Shown in pieces: positions 1-9,897 of a stretch of DNA of 64,000 nucleotides. Below the pieces are notes generated by a model. That model was not told the origin of the DNA. It ran no database searches and saw only the letters and a program-made list of their open reading frames with translations. The position numbers and the translations under genes are program-made. Numbering within the stretch: the first letter of the stretch is position 1; each line of letters begins with the position of its first letter. Source of the stretch: Pseudogemmobacter bohemicus (lineage in GTDB: Bacteria; Pseudomonadota; Alphaproteobacteria; Rhodobacterales; Rhodobacteraceae); contig NZ_QNHG01000001.1 in the NCBI RefSeq assembly GCF_003290025.1, positions 13,462-77,461 on the forward strand, in the 5' to 3' direction.

Positions 1-162
1 GGGTTCAAGGGTTTGGAAGCGAAATGCGTGGTGCTTGTCGATATCGATCAGCTGATTGATGATGAACTGATCTATGTCGCCCTAAGCCGCCCGTCGCTTT
101 TGCTTCGGGTGATCGGCCTGCCTGCGGACATATTGCGGCTAAAGGGCGGGTTGGGCAGCTAA
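1..162 (+). CDS. C-terminal end of an SF1 (UvrD-like) helicase, cut by the window edge
   Basis: Only the last 53 residues are present, reading in frame from the first base to a TAA at 160-162. They begin with FKGLEAKCVVLVD, which fits helicase motif V, and continue to LIYVALSRP, which fits motif VI with its arginine finger. The tail after motif VI is short. The gene faces the convergent cytosine methyltransferase 16 bp downstream. I infer an SF1 helicase, possibly the motor of the same defence or repair cluster as the methyltransferase and Vsr, but N-terminal domains that would settle this lie outside the window. Confidence 0.6.
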   Translation, partial: GFKGLEAKCVVLVDIDQLIDDELIYVALSRPSLLLRVIGLPADILRLKGGLGS

Positions 163-178
163 GCGGTCAGTTTGCCCG

Positions 179-1750
179 TTACGCTTCGTGGGTGTCCGCT
201 TTTGTGAGAGATGCGTAGATCAACGCTGCGATCTGGCGTGCCAAGAACGGTGGGACTGCATTTCCAACCTGGACGTATTGCTGTGTCCGGTTGCCGAGGA
301 ACAGGTAGTCGTCCGGGAAGGTTTGCAGCCGGGCGGCCTCGCGCACTGTCAGGCTGCGACACTGGACCGGATCAGGATGAATGAAGTAGTGCCCGTCTTT
401 GGAGATGTGGCTGGTAACGGTTGTTGCTGCCTCATGGGACAACTGAACCCGGAAACGGTCGCTGAATATACCGCTGTGCCAGTTCTTGTGGTCGGGGCTG
501 AGCGCGAGGGGAAAATCTGCCGCCTTCGGGCTGTACTGGCGCTTTTCACCGAAGACCGCCGCGAAAAGGTAGCGACCGAGATCTGACGCCATGTGCCCAC
601 GCGTTTCGTGCTGGGCAAGGGCCTGCAGTTCCGGTCGTTCGAGCCAACGCATCAGGTCGTCGTTGGAGGTCCCGTAGCCTGCGGGCAGGCTCGCGTCCGT
701 ACGTTGCCCCGGAGAGCCTTTCTTCATGCGCTTCAAAACATCGAGGAAAGCTTGCTGGAGAGCCTCATCTCCATTGCTCTTGCAAATGCTGGCCAGGATG
801 TTTGCAGCCTCAACGACCTCGCGCTTCCAGGCGGTTGGCGTATCGACGTTGCGGCTGATACCGCTGCGAAGGGGCGGCATGTTTCCAATAGTCTCGCCGA
901 CCGTGCGTCTTGTGCCCGTGACAGGAATGCTGGTACCCGACATTCGGTTGGCAAGGTCCGACCTGATGCCAACGATGATGACACGATGGCGGCGCTGCGG
1001 CACTCCGAAATCCTCGGCACGTACGATGAAGTCGGACGGCTGTTTCGGCCCCAGCAGCGTTGCCTTGCCGTCCGAAAGACGGATCGCCCGAAGTTCATAG
1101 TGGTGTGCGTGCCCGGTGCCGAGCGAGGTCAGATCTTCCATCAACATCTCGAATACCATCCGGCTTTCGATCGTCGATGACAGCATGCCCTTCACGTTTT
1201 CCATCACGAAGGCGGCAGGGCGCAGTCGGTCCAGCACGCGGATGTACTCGCGAAAGAGGTAGTGCCGCGCGTCCTCTTCGGGCACGTATCCGATCTTGCC
1301 GTTGGCACGGGCGCGCCCGACCAGCGAATAGGCCTGGCAGGGAGGGCCACCGATGAGGATCGTGTCGTCGAAGTCCTTTCTCAGGCGGGCGATAACGTTG
1401 TCGATTGCTTCGGCGGCAGGCTCAGTGCCCAGTTCAAGGCAACGTGCCTCACTCGCGGCGTGATGCCATGCAACCGCGTCAACTGTAGACCAGTCCGGTT
1501 CTGCTGACTGGCCAGCATGGAAATCGATGTAAGCCTTCGGCAAAGCCCCATGCTTTTCGGCATAAGCGCGAACAAGTGCGCGCAGGGTCAGCGTCCTGTG
1601 CGCCGATGCCTCCTTTTCGACTGAAATGCCGATCTGAAACGGAGAATGATCGCCCACACGCAGCGAAGCGAAGCCCTCGCCCAATCCGCCAGGCCCGGCA
1701 AACAGATCGACTATGCCGAAAGTGGCTGGCAAATAAGTGTCCTCTCGCAT
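179..1750 (-). CDS. DNA (cytosine-5) methyltransferase
   Basis: This 523-residue protein is a C5 cytosine methyltransferase that should transfer a methyl group from SAM to cytosine in a specific site. Motif I (FAGPGGLGEGF, residues 17-27) binds SAM. Motif IV (GGPPCQAYS) carries the catalytic cysteine at residue 138. Motif VI ENV lies near residue 184 and motif VIII QRRHR near residue 250. The target recognition region runs from roughly 260 to 430, and motifs IX-X (RSLTVREAARLQTFP, GNAVPPFLARQIA) end the protein. It is divergent from vsr, which starts 49 bp beyond its start codon. No cognate restriction enzyme is seen, so it is either a solitary methylase or part of a system that extends beyond the left edge. 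Confidence 0.92.
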   Translation of the reverse strand: MREDTYLPATFGIVDLFAGPGGLGEGFASLRVGDHSPFQIGISVEKEASAHRTLTLRALVRAYAEKHGALPKAYIDFHAGQSAEPDWSTVDAVAWHHAASEARCLELGTEPAAEAIDNVIARLRKDFDDTILIGGPPCQAYSLVGRARANGKIGYVPEEDARHYLFREYIRVLDRLRPAAFVMENVKGMLSSTIESRMVFEMLMEDLTSLGTGHAHHYELRAIRLSDGKATLLGPKQPSDFIVRAEDFGVPQRRHRVIIVGIRSDLANRMSGTSIPVTGTRRTVGETIGNMPPLRSGISRNVDTPTAWKREVVEAANILASICKSNGDEALQQAFLDVLKRMKKGSPGQRTDASLPAGYGTSNDDLMRWLERPELQALAQHETRGHMASDLGRYLFAAVFGEKRQYSPKAADFPLALSPDHKNWHSGIFSDRFRVQLSHEAATTVTSHISKDGHYFIHPDPVQCRSLTVREAARLQTFPDDYLFLGNRTQQYVQVGNAVPPFLARQIAALIYASLTKADTHEA

Positions 1751-1799
1751 TCAGATCATTGGCTGTATACCAGGTCCGACAGATGAAGCCAGGAGGCAA

Positions 1800-2291
1800 A
1801 TGACAGACATCGTCGACAGCCAGACCCGCTCCCGCATGATGTCCGGGATCCGTGGAAAGAACACGAAGCCCGAACTGGCGCTGCGTCATTCCTTGCATGC
1901 GCTTGGCTTGCGGTATCGGCTGCACGCAAAGGGCGTTCCTGGCAAGCCGGACATCGTGATGCCGAAGTACCATGCCGTCATCTTCGTGCATGGTTGCTTC
2001 TGGCATCGCCACGCAGGCTGCCGCTACGCCACGGTTCCGGCAACGCGCCCCGAGTTCTGGGGGGCCAAGTTCGATGCAAATGTGATGAGGGATGTAGCAG
2101 TTCAGTCCGCTCTTCGGGAGGCGGGCTGGCGAGTCGGAACAGTCTGGGAGTGCGCCCTGCGGACCGAGACCTCCACTGCGCAAACACGGGACATGGTGGC
2201 GGCATGGCTTCATGGCGCTGGCGCTGTACTTGTCATCGGTGAGGTGGAGGTCCGAAATGCGCCATGCCCCAAACCTGATCATGCGTCGTGA
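1800..2291 (+). CDS. vsr: Very short patch repair endonuclease Vsr
   Basis: Vsr nicks 5' of the T in T:G mismatches made when 5-methylcytosine deaminates, so its job is tied to the divergent cytosine methyltransferase next door. The ATG at 1800 is preceded by AGGAGGCAA, a strong ribosome binding site; an upstream in-frame start at 1737 lies within the methyltransferase start and is less likely. The 163-residue product has the family start RSRMMSGIRGKNTKPE, the catalytic GKPDIV (Asp at about residue 51) and the zinc/active-site segment HGCFWHRH. The C-terminal tail (about 20 residues) is longer than in E. coli Vsr. Confidence 0.92.
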   Translation: MTDIVDSQTRSRMMSGIRGKNTKPELALRHSLHALGLRYRLHAKGVPGKPDIVMPKYHAVIFVHGCFWHRHAGCRYATVPATRPEFWGAKFDANVMRDVAVQSALREAGWRVGTVWECALRTETSTAQTRDMVAAWLHGAGAVLVIGEVEVRNAPCPKPDHAS

Positions 2292-2643
2292 TACTAGATC
2301 TGAGATATGCGTGGCATGCGCTGGTTGAACGGTTGAGTGCGATGAACATTGAGCCATGACCGAGGTACTGGCCGATCTCGGCACAGGCCGGACCCGATGT
2401 TGTCGAGCATGCATCGAAAGAAAGCGAGGGTCCGCCAGAAGCTTCTGGTGTCATGTCCCACCTGAAGATCGAACTCTCCAACGCCCAACCAAGCACGACC
2501 AGCCTCGCGCTGATCGAGATGAGGTCGATTTGAGCGGGTTCATCACAAATCACTGATATTGCTTAAATTTAACTACAATCACAGGCGCCACAGAGCGATG
2601 CTGTTTGAACGAAGATTATGCAACTCACCCACGGAGAAATTCC
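2292..2643. other. Intergenic stretch without a recognised gene
   Basis: About 350 bp between vsr and the small island genes. Open frames exist on both strands, but none has a recognisable domain or convincing start. A ribosome binding site for the next gene (ACGGAGAAATTCC) closes the stretch. It may hold the vsr terminator and the promoter of the following three-gene run. Confidence 0.4.
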
Positions 2644-2874
2644 ATGACCACCCGCCGCGCCAACGCCTCCCGCGACAAAGCCCTCGACGCCTTCATGACC
2701 ACCAAGTTTCAGATCGACGCGATGCTGGAGCGATTGAAGGCCCTGAGCAACGACCACTTCGAGACCCACCCCGACGAGATCAATTGGGGCCACGTCGGCG
2801 CCCTGAACCACTATGCCAGCCTTCTGCGCCAGATCACCGACGCCGCATTCAACGAGGGCGAACATGCCGCTTGA
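2644..2874 (+). CDS. Small hypothetical island protein (76 aa)
   Basis: Starts at the ATG preceded by GGAG rather than at the upstream in-frame ATG at 2605. The 76-residue product (MTTRRANASRDKALDAF...) is mostly helical and acidic, has no membrane segment, and I recognise no domain. It heads a tight run of three genes: the next one overlaps it by 11 bp and the third, a DUF3489 protein, follows after 12 bp. I recall similar gene trios on alphaproteobacterial islands. Function unknown. Confidence 0.65.
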   Translation: MTTRRANASRDKALDAFMTTKFQIDAMLERLKALSNDHFETHPDEINWGHVGALNHYASLLRQITDAAFNEGEHAA

Positions 2875-3088
2875 TCCCGCCCAGCGCCACCAGATCGAAC
2901 AGGATGCGATCACCGCCGCATGTGAGGCCGAACGCCTCGCCGCCTGCGATGACGCCATCGCCCTGCTGCGCGAGATCGCCGATCTGGAGCGCGACGACGA
3001 TGGCGACGTGATCATTGGCGCCGGCGCCGACGGCCACAACGACCTGATGTCGCGGATCAGCGCCTTCCTTGCAGCCAACGACCAGTAG
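2864..3088 (+). CDS. Small hypothetical island protein (74 aa)
   Basis: The ATG at 2864 overlaps the end of the preceding gene by 11 bp and has GAGG upstream, which suggests translational coupling; the longer frame from 2813 lies inside the preceding gene. The product is acidic and helical (MPLDPAQRHQIEQDAITAACEAERL...) with no motif I can name. It keeps company with the small gene before it and the DUF3489 gene after it, so I infer that the three are co-expressed. Function unknown. Confidence 0.6.
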   Translation: MPLDPAQRHQIEQDAITAACEAERLAACDDAIALLREIADLERDDDGDVIIGAGADGHNDLMSRISAFLAANDQ

Positions 3089-3100
3089 GAGGAACCCGCC

Positions 3101-3643
3101 ATGACCAAGCTGACCGAAACCCAGACCATTATCCTCAGCGCCGGAGCCCAGCGCCCCGAAAACATCGCCTTGCCGCTGCCCAAGGGGCTGGCTGGGGCGG
3201 CGGCTAAGATGGCCGTCACCAAGATGATCGAACACGGCTGGCTGCTGGAAGTCGACGCCAACCTGCGGCGCGGCGAACCACTTTGGCGTGAGACTGCAGA
3301 TGGTCACGGCACGACGCTGGTGGTGACAGATGCCGGTCTGTTGGCCATCGGAATTGAACCGATGGTGGTAAAGACAAGAGTGGCGAGCTGTCGAGTTGCC
3401 AATGCCGAACCCGAGGTGAAACACCCTACACTGCGCACGGGAACAAAGCAGGCGCTGCTGATCACCATGTTGCGGCGGGCCGAAGGAGCCACGATGCCGG
3501 AGATTATCGCCGCGACGGGGTGGCAGGCTAACAGCGCCCGTGGTGCGTTGTCGGGCGCGCTGGGCAAGAAGCTGGGGCTGGTCGTGGTTTCTGCAAAAGA
3601 CGATGCGCGGGGCAGGGTTTATCGTATCGCCTTGCCGGAATGA
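3101..3643 (+). CDS. DUF3489 domain protein
   Basis: The C-terminal half (RTGTKQALLITMLRRAEGATMPEIIAATGW... RGRVYRIALPE) carries the features of DUF3489, a small winged-helix-like domain common on alphaproteobacterial islands next to recombinases. The N-terminal half (about residues 1-100) resembles the family's leading segment. A ribosome binding site (AGGAGG) precedes the ATG at 3101. It is the last gene of a three-gene run. The domain looks DNA-binding, but its role is not known, so any regulatory function is inference. Confidence 0.8.
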   Translation: MTKLTETQTIILSAGAQRPENIALPLPKGLAGAAAKMAVTKMIEHGWLLEVDANLRRGEPLWRETADGHGTTLVVTDAGLLAIGIEPMVVKTRVASCRVANAEPEVKHPTLRTGTKQALLITMLRRAEGATMPEIIAATGWQANSARGALSGALGKKLGLVVVSAKDDARGRVYRIALPE

Positions 3644-3870
3644 TCCACAGCCATCCGGCCTTCGGCGTAGACTGGTAGTCAAGGCCACATGCGCAGCCTG
3701 AGAAGGCAGTTTGTTTCTCGGAGCAGTCATGTTGCGGCAGAGCGGCAGAGAGCACCTGCCAATGCCCAAATGCAACTCGCAGCTGCAAACTGAGGCTATC
3801 GAATCCTGGCGATAGGGTTATCAATGGCTTAGAAGCCTTTGTTGGCCCTTGGAATTCGGATGCCTGACGT

Positions 3871-6800
3871 TTGACCTTTGACCCCGCCCCCTTCTTATCG
3901 TGCTGCGTCTCGGTTGATCTGGAGGTCGACCCGAAATCTGCGCGGATCTTTGCCTTTGCCGCAGTCCGGGAAGAGCGGTCTTTGGCTCACAAAGGGGCAG
4001 CGATTGACCCTGCGCTGGATCGGCTGGAGGCGCTCTGCGATGGGGCGGCACATCTGGTTGGCCACAACGTCCTGCGCCATGACCTGCCGCATCTGGTGGC
4101 CAACCGCGCGCGGCTGGCGGGGTTGGGGGCGGCCGCGATCGACACGCTTTGGCTGAACCCCTTGGCCTTTCCGCGCAATCCCTACCACCATCTGGTCAAG
4201 CATTATCAGGACGGGCGGCTGCAGGTCGGGCATGTGAATGACCCAGAACAGGACGCGCGGCTGGCGCTGCAGGTGCTGTCCGATCAGATCGCGGCCTTTT
4301 CACGGTTGGGGCAAGACGTGCCGGATGCGGTGCTTGCCTATCATCATTTGACGACGCGGGGCGAGGCCTCGGGCGGGTTCGATGCGTTGTTCCAATCCTT
4401 GCGCGGTCCTGCGCCGGGTGAAGCTGCTGCCCATGCCGCCATCCGTCGCCTGCTGGACGGCCGCGCCTGCAATCATCGGCTAGACCAGACGCTGGGTCGC
4501 CTGTCCGATCCGCGCAATGGCTGGCCGATGGCCTATGCGCTGTCGTGGATTTCGGTGGCGGGTGGGGACTCGGTCATGCCGCCCTGGGTGCGGATGCAGT
4601 TCCCGCAGGCGGGGCGGATCGTGCGGCACTTGCGCGACACCAATTGCGGCGATCCGACCTGCGGCTGGTGCGTTGAGAAGAATAACCCCAATGCCGCGTT
4701 GAAACGCTGGTTCGGTTTTCCGTCCTTTCGACCTCAGCCGGTTGATGACATGGGTCGCCCGTTGCAGGAGCGGATTGTGGCCGAGGCGATGGCAGGCAAA
4801 TCCGTGCTGGGCATCCTGCCCACTGGCACGGGCAAATCGGTCTGCTATCAGATCCCGGCGCTGTCGCGGTTCGACAAGACCGGGGCGCTTACGGTGGTGA
4901 TTTCGCCGCTGGTCGCGCTGATGGCCGATCAGGTGCAGGGGCTGGCGCGAGCGGGGATATCGGCGGCGGTCACGGTGAACGGCATGCTGTCGCTGCCGGA
5001 ACGTCATGACGCGCTGGAAAAGGTGCGGATGGGCGATGCGGCGATGCTGCTGATCTCGCCGGAACAGTTGCGGTCACCGTCGATCCGTACGGTGCTGCAA
5101 CAACGCGAGGTCGGGCTTTGGGTGCTGGACGAGGCGCATTGCGTCAGCAAATGGGGCCACGATTTCCGGCCCGACTACCGCTACGTCAGCCGTTTTATCA
5201 GGGAATTCTCAGGCGATAGCCCAGCGCCCGTCCTGTGCCTGACCGCCACGGCCAAGCCGGAAGTGGTGCGCGACATCCGCGACCACTTCCAGACGCGCCT
5301 TGGGGTGGACCTGATGCTACTGGATGGGGGCGCGGTGCGCACCAACCTGTCCTTCGCGGTGCTGCCCACGCAGAAGGCGACCAAGCTGACCGACATCCTG
5401 TCGGCAATCGAGGCGAACCTTCCGCCCGAAGGCGCCTCGGGGGCTGTGGTCTATTGTGCAACCCGTGGGGCGACGGAAAGGGTAGCGGAGTTCCTGAAAG
5501 GGCAGGGGCTGGCGGCTGATTACTTCCACGCAGGGTTACCGCCTGACCGAAAGCGCGATGTGCAAGAGGCGTTTCGCACCGGCCAGTTGCGGGTGATCGC
5601 CGCGACCAACGCTTTTGGCATGGGGATCGACAAGCCCGATATCCGGCTGGTCGTTCATGGCGACATTCCGGGCTCCTTGGAAAACTACCTGCAAGAGGCA
5701 GGGCGCGCCGGTCGGGATCGCGCGCCCGCCAATTGTGTGCTGCTGTTCAGCCCCGAGGATGTTGAGCGGCAATTCTCGCTGTCGGCGCGCTCGCGTCTGG
5801 CCCGGCATGAGATCGGCGCGATCCTGAAGGCGTTGAGGCGGATGGAAAAGCACAAGTCGGGCGAAGTGGTTGCCACGCCGGGCGAGATCGTGCGCGAGGA
5901 GAAGGATCAGGAGTTCGAGCGCGACAAGACCACCGATGACACCCGCGTGAAAACCGCTGTAGCTTGGCTGGAGGAAGCGACGCTGCTTTCGCGCGAGGAG
6001 AACCGGGTGCAGGTGTTTCCGTCGTCCTTGCGAATCCGGTTGGTTGATGAGGCGGCGGCCATCCTGGAGCGGGCGCAGATCACCGGCGTTCGGCGCACCC
6101 AATTGATGGACCTCGTGCGCAACGTGATGAACGCGCCTGTCGATGCAGGGGTTTCGACAGATGACCTAACGGGCGCTTGCGGCTTGTCAGGGCGCGAGTT
6201 GCACCGGGCCTTTGCCGATCTGGAGGCGCTGGGCATCGCCAGCAACGACACGGGCATCACGGTTTATGTGCATCTGGGTGTAGAGGATGCCTCGGCCCGC
6301 CGTCTGGATCACGCAGGCCGGATGGAGGCTGACCTGATTGCCCTGATGCAAGAGGCGGTGCCGGATGCCGAAGGAGCCGAGGCGCAACCCTTGAACCTGA
6401 CCGAGACGTGCCAGGCCTTGCGCGACAAGGGTCATGTGCAGGTGCGCCCCGATCTGATGGAAACCATCCTGCGTGGCATGGCCCAAGATGGGCGTGATCA
6501 GGATGGCGGCAGGGGCAACCTGACCCTGCGCAAGGTCAGCCGCAACACGATCTTCGTGCGGCTGGAGCGGTCATGGCTTGTGGTCGCCCGGACGGCTGAA
6601 CTGCGGCGGCAGGGTGCGCAGGCACTTCTCGCTCATATGACGGGCAAGGTCTCTAAGGGCACGCGCGGCAAGGATATTCAGGTCGAAACCACCCTTGGCG
6701 CGATGCTGGATGCGCTGAACGGCGACGCGCTGCTCAGGGCCGAGGTCAAGGACATGACCCGCCTGATGGACCGTGCGCTCTTGTGGCTGCACGAACAGCA

Positions 6801-8829
6801 GGTGGCCACCTTGGGTCGGGGCCTGACGGTGTTCCGCCCGGCGATCACGGTGCATCTGAATCCCAAGGGCGGGCCATTCACCGTGCAGCACTTTGCACCC
6901 CTCGAAGAGCACTACGGCGAGACAACGATCCAGACCCATGTGATGGCCGCCTATGCTGAAAAGGGGCTGGAGGCGATGGATCAGGCCCAGCGCCTGTCGG
7001 AAGATTACTTCGTGCTGGACCGCGACGCTTTCCTGCGCCGATGGCTGCCGGGGCGCGGCACGGAAATCCGGCGCCAGACGACGGGCACGTCATGGCGCAC
7101 GATTGTCGATGCGCTCGACAATCCAGTGCAGGCCGAGATCGTGCGCGATGACCGCGAACAGACCAACGTGCTGGTGATGGCAGGGCCGGGGTCGGGCAAG
7201 ACCCGAGTGCTGGTGCATCGCATCGCCTATCTGATCCGCGTGAAGCGCGAAGACCCGCGCGGCATTCTGGTGCTGACTTACAACCGCCACGCGGCGGCTG
7301 AGATCCGCGAACGCCTGCGCCGCCTGATCGGGGATGACGCGGCGGGGGTGACGGTGTCGACCTGCCACGCGCTGGCGATGCGGCTGATGGGGGCAAGCTT
7401 TGCAGGTGACCACGAGGGCCCGCGCGACTTTGACGGGATCGTCATGCAGGCGGTGGCCCTCTTGCGCGGCGATGGCCTTACCAAGCCCGAGGCCGAGGCC
7501 CTGCGCGAGACGCTGATCCAGGGCTATCGCTGGCTCTTGGTGGACGAATACCAAGACATCGGCCCCGAGGAATACGCCCTGATCGGCGCCGTGGCGGGGC
7601 GGTCGCTCGAGGATGACCTGCGCATCAGCCTCTTTGCCGTGGGCGATGATGACCAGAACATCTACGCCTTCGCCGGGGCCAGCATCGACTTCATTCGCCG
7701 TTTTGAGGCCGATTATGCCGCCAAACCGGTCTGGCTGACGGAAAACTACCGCTCCACCGCCGATATCATCGCGGCGGCAAACGCCGTGATTGCCCCAGCG
7801 GCCCAGCGCATGAAGGCGGGTCACGACATCACGGTGAACCGCGCCCGTGCCAAGGCGATGCCGGGCGGCGATTGGGCGGCGCTGGACCCGGTGGCGCAGG
7901 GGCGCGTCACCCTGCTGGGCGCCGGGGGCGATGCCGCGCAGGCGGTGGCCGCGCTGGACGAACTGCAGCGCCTCTCAAGGCTGGACCCCGATTGGTCATG
8001 GCGGCGCTGCGCCGTGATTGCCCGCGACTGGCGGCGGCTGGAACCTGTTCGCGCCTATGCCGAGGCGCTGGGCATCCCCATCGACATGGCGAATGAGAAG
8101 CCGCTTACCCTGTGGCGCATGCGCGAGATGCAGGGCTTCGTTCGTACCCTGTTGGCAGATCGCAGCCGGCTGCTGACCATCTCTGATCTGGTCGCGATCC
8201 TGAACGCGCAGCCGCAATCTCGCTGGACCGACCTGATAGGCGAAGGCATTGGCACCCTCGCACGCGAACTGGTCGAAAAGGCCGCCCCGGTTCCTGACAT
8301 TGTCCAATGGTTCGGCGAATGGGCCCGGGATGTGCGTGGCGAACAGCGGGGGCTGCTGCTGATGACCGCCCACCGCGCCAAGGGGCTAGAGTTCGACCAT
8401 GTCGCGATCCTGAACGGCGGCTGGGATCGCCCCTCGCGCGGCGAAGATGCCGACGCCCCACGCCGCCTGTTCTATGTCGCCATGACGCGGGCGCGGTCCA
8501 CGCTGACCGTACTGACCGACGGACCGCACGCCTTCGTGCAGCCCGGTGACGCTGTCCTTTCCCGCCGCGTCACCCCCGACGCCGCCGCCTTGCCACGCGC
8601 CCGCCTGCGCTATGTGCCGCCCGACCCGAAGCTGGTGGACCTGTCCTTTGCCGGACGTCTGCGGCCGGGTGATCCGTCGCTGTCCGCCATCGCCGCCGCC
8701 AGCCCGGGCGACGCGGTTCAACTTATCCGCGATGGCGACCGCTGTCGGATCGACAACGCCCAAGGCCAAACCCTTGTCGACGATCTCGGTCGATGCGACA
8801 GCGCCATTCACGATCTGGCGGATTGCTAG
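3871..8829 (+). CDS. Exonuclease-RecQ-UvrD triple-fusion helicase, 3' end truncated
   Basis: This very large protein (1652 residues as read) joins three modules. Residues about 10-130 resemble a DEDD exonuclease: DLE at 16-18, GHN...D71, and a last motif NDPEQDA near 128 in which the usual His is not at its normal place. Residues about 310-700 are a RecQ helicase with TGTGKS (about 320), DEAHC (about 420) and a motif [11 protein letters not shown]. Residues about 1090-1560 are a UvrD-type helicase with GPGSGKT (about 1104), [15 protein letters not shown] and YVAMTRAR. The start is TTG at 3871 because a stop lies two codons upstream. The final residues after about 1635 do not belong to the family: they are the antisense of an hsdR fragment. 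The protein could unwind and trim DNA in repair or phage defence. Confidence 0.85.
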   Translation: MTFDPAPFLSCCVSVDLEVDPKSARIFAFAAVREERSLAHKGAAIDPALDRLEALCDGAAHLVGHNVLRHDLPHLVANRARLAGLGAAAIDTLWLNPLAFPRNPYHHLVKHYQDGRLQVGHVNDPEQDARLALQVLSDQIAAFSRLGQDVPDAVLAYHHLTTRGEASGGFDALFQSLRGPAPGEAAAHAAIRRLLDGRACNHRLDQTLGRLSDPRNGWPMAYALSWISVAGGDSVMPPWVRMQFPQAGRIVRHLRDTNCGDPTCGWCVEKNNPNAALKRWFGFPSFRPQPVDDMGRPLQERIVAEAMAGKSVLGILPTGTGKSVCYQIPALSRFDKTGALTVVISPLVALMADQVQGLARAGISAAVTVNGMLSLPERHDALEKVRMGDAAMLLISPEQLRSPSIRTVLQQREVGLWVLDEAHCVSKWGHDFRPDYRYVSRFIREFSGDSPAPVLCLTATAKPEVVRDIRDHFQTRLGVDLMLLDGGAVRTNLSFAVLPTQKATKLTDILSAIEANLPPEGASGAVVYCATRGATERVAEFLKGQGLAADYFHAGLPPDRKRDVQEAFRTGQLRVIAATNAFGMGIDKPDIRLVVHGDIPGSLENYLQEAGRAGRDRAPANCVLLFSPEDVERQFSLSARSRLARHEIGAILKALRRMEKHKSGEVVATPGEIVREEKDQEFERDKTTDDTRVKTAVAWLEEATLLSREENRVQVFPSSLRIRLVDEAAAILERAQITGVRRTQLMDLVRNVMNAPVDAGVSTDDLTGACGLSGRELHRAFADLEALGIASNDTGITVYVHLGVEDASARRLDHAGRMEADLIALMQEAVPDAEGAEAQPLNLTETCQALRDKGHVQVRPDLMETILRGMAQDGRDQDGGRGNLTLRKVSRNTIFVRLERSWLVVARTAELRRQGAQALLAHMTGKVSKGTRGKDIQVETTLGAMLDALNGDALLRAEVKDMTRLMDRALLWLHEQQVATLGRGLTVFRPAITVHLNPKGGPFTVQHFAPLEEHYGETTIQTHVMAAYAEKGLEAMDQAQRLSEDYFVLDRDAFLRRWLPGRGTEIRRQTTGTSWRTIVDALDNPVQAEIVRDDREQTNVLVMAGPGSGKTRVLVHRIAYLIRVKREDPRGILVLTYNRHAAAEIRERLRRLIGDDAAGVTVSTCHALAMRLMGASFAGDHEGPRDFDGIVMQAVALLRGDGLTKPEAEALRETLIQGYRWLLVDEYQDIGPEEYALIGAVAGRSLEDDLRISLFAVGDDDQNIYAFAGASIDFIRRFEADYAAKPVWLTENYRSTADIIAAANAVIAPAAQRMKAGHDITVNRARAKAMPGGDWAALDPVAQGRVTLLGAGGDAAQAVAALDELQRLSRLDPDWSWRRCAVIARDWRRLEPVRAYAEALGIPIDMANEKPLTLWRMREMQGFVRTLLADRSRLLTISDLVAILNAQPQSRWTDLIGEGIGTLARELVEKAAPVPDIVQWFGEWARDVRGEQRGLLLMTAHRAKGLEFDHVAILNGGWDRPSRGEDADAPRRLFYVAMTRARSTLTVLTDGPHAFVQPGDAVLSRRVTPDAAALPRARLRYVPPDPKLVDLSFAGRLRPGDPSLSAIAAASPGDAVQLIRDGDRCRIDNAQGQTLVDDLGRCDSAIHDLADC

Positions 8830-9897
8830 GTCACGGTCGGCGGCCGACCGTCCCGAAGTATCGGCCGCCTTGACCATGGCAGCGCGGACCGTCTGGAAGA
8901 AACCCACCTCGTCCCGAACCTCGCGGGCCGCGTCGCTGGCTGAACAAAGGGCAAAAGCCTTGGATAATGCCAGCACCGCATCCTGGTATCGGCGGTGTGC
9001 TGCCTTCTTAGCTTCCTTGTCAGTTTCGCGCTGGGCTGCCTCGTCCTGTTTCGCAAGAATCCAGTCTAGAGCCTCGGCCAAAGCGACAAGTCGTTGGTGT
9101 GGTGTGCCGGTCAGTCCCTTGGAATAGTCGAAGCCATGATACATGGCGCGCAATATATCCAGCCGCTCCAATAGGGCCGCCACTGCTTCGGCCTCGTCGA
9201 TACCCGCCTGTTCCTGGTCCGACTTGGAATACTGGCCCAGCGCCGACTTCAGGTTCTGTGCAACGCCGATGTAATCGACAATCAGTCCTGCAGGCTTGTC
9301 CCGGAATACCCGGTTCACCCGCGCGATGGCCTGCATCAGCCCATGCCCGCGCATTGGCTTGTCGATGTACATGGTGTGCATCGAGGGACTATCGAAGCCG
9401 GTCAGCCACATGTCGCGCACGATCACCAGCTTGAGCGAGTCTTTCGGATCCTTCGCCCGCTTGGCCAGCATATCGCGCCGCGCTTTGCCGCCGATATGCG
9501 GCTGCCAGGCTTCCGGGTCCGAGGCGGAGCCGGTCATGACAATTTTCACCAATCCGGCGCTGTCGTCGTCGGAATGCCAATCAGGACGCAGTGCTACGAT
9601 CTGGTTGTATAGGTCGACGCAGATGCGGCGGCTCATACACACGACCATGGCCTTGCCATCCATCGCCTGCACGCGTGCCTCGAAATGGGCGACGAGGTCT
9701 TCAGCGACCATGCGCAGCCGTTTTTCAGCCCCGACCAGCGCCTCGACAGTCGACCACTTGCGCTTCAGTCGTTCCTGTTCGCTGACCGCCTCGTCCTCGG
9801 TCAGTTCCTCGATTTCGGCATCGACCTTGGGTTTTTCGGCGTCGGGCAGCTCGATACGCGCCAGTCGGCTTTCATAATAGATCGGTACTGTTGCTCC
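8775..9897 (-). pseudogene. hsdR: Internal fragment of type I restriction subunit HsdR
   Basis: Reading leftwards from about 9897, the frame starts inside a known HsdR segment ([17 protein letters not shown]), passes helicase motifs ([38 protein letters not shown]) and ends at [15 protein letters not shown] near 8775. Both the N-terminal nuclease and first motor domain and the C-terminal tail are missing: full HsdR is about 1000 residues, and only about 370 remain. The left break fuses it to the 3' end of the exonuclease-RecQ-UvrD gene, and the right break fuses it to the 3' end of the DUF559 gene. No hsdM or hsdS is present. This is the scar of a lost type I system. Confidence 0.85.

Noticed and set aside
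8386-8774. Reading the hsdR frame through to its stop at 8386 as a real C-terminus
   Set aside because: That part is antisense of the UvrD domain of the convergent helicase; family match ends at about 8775.
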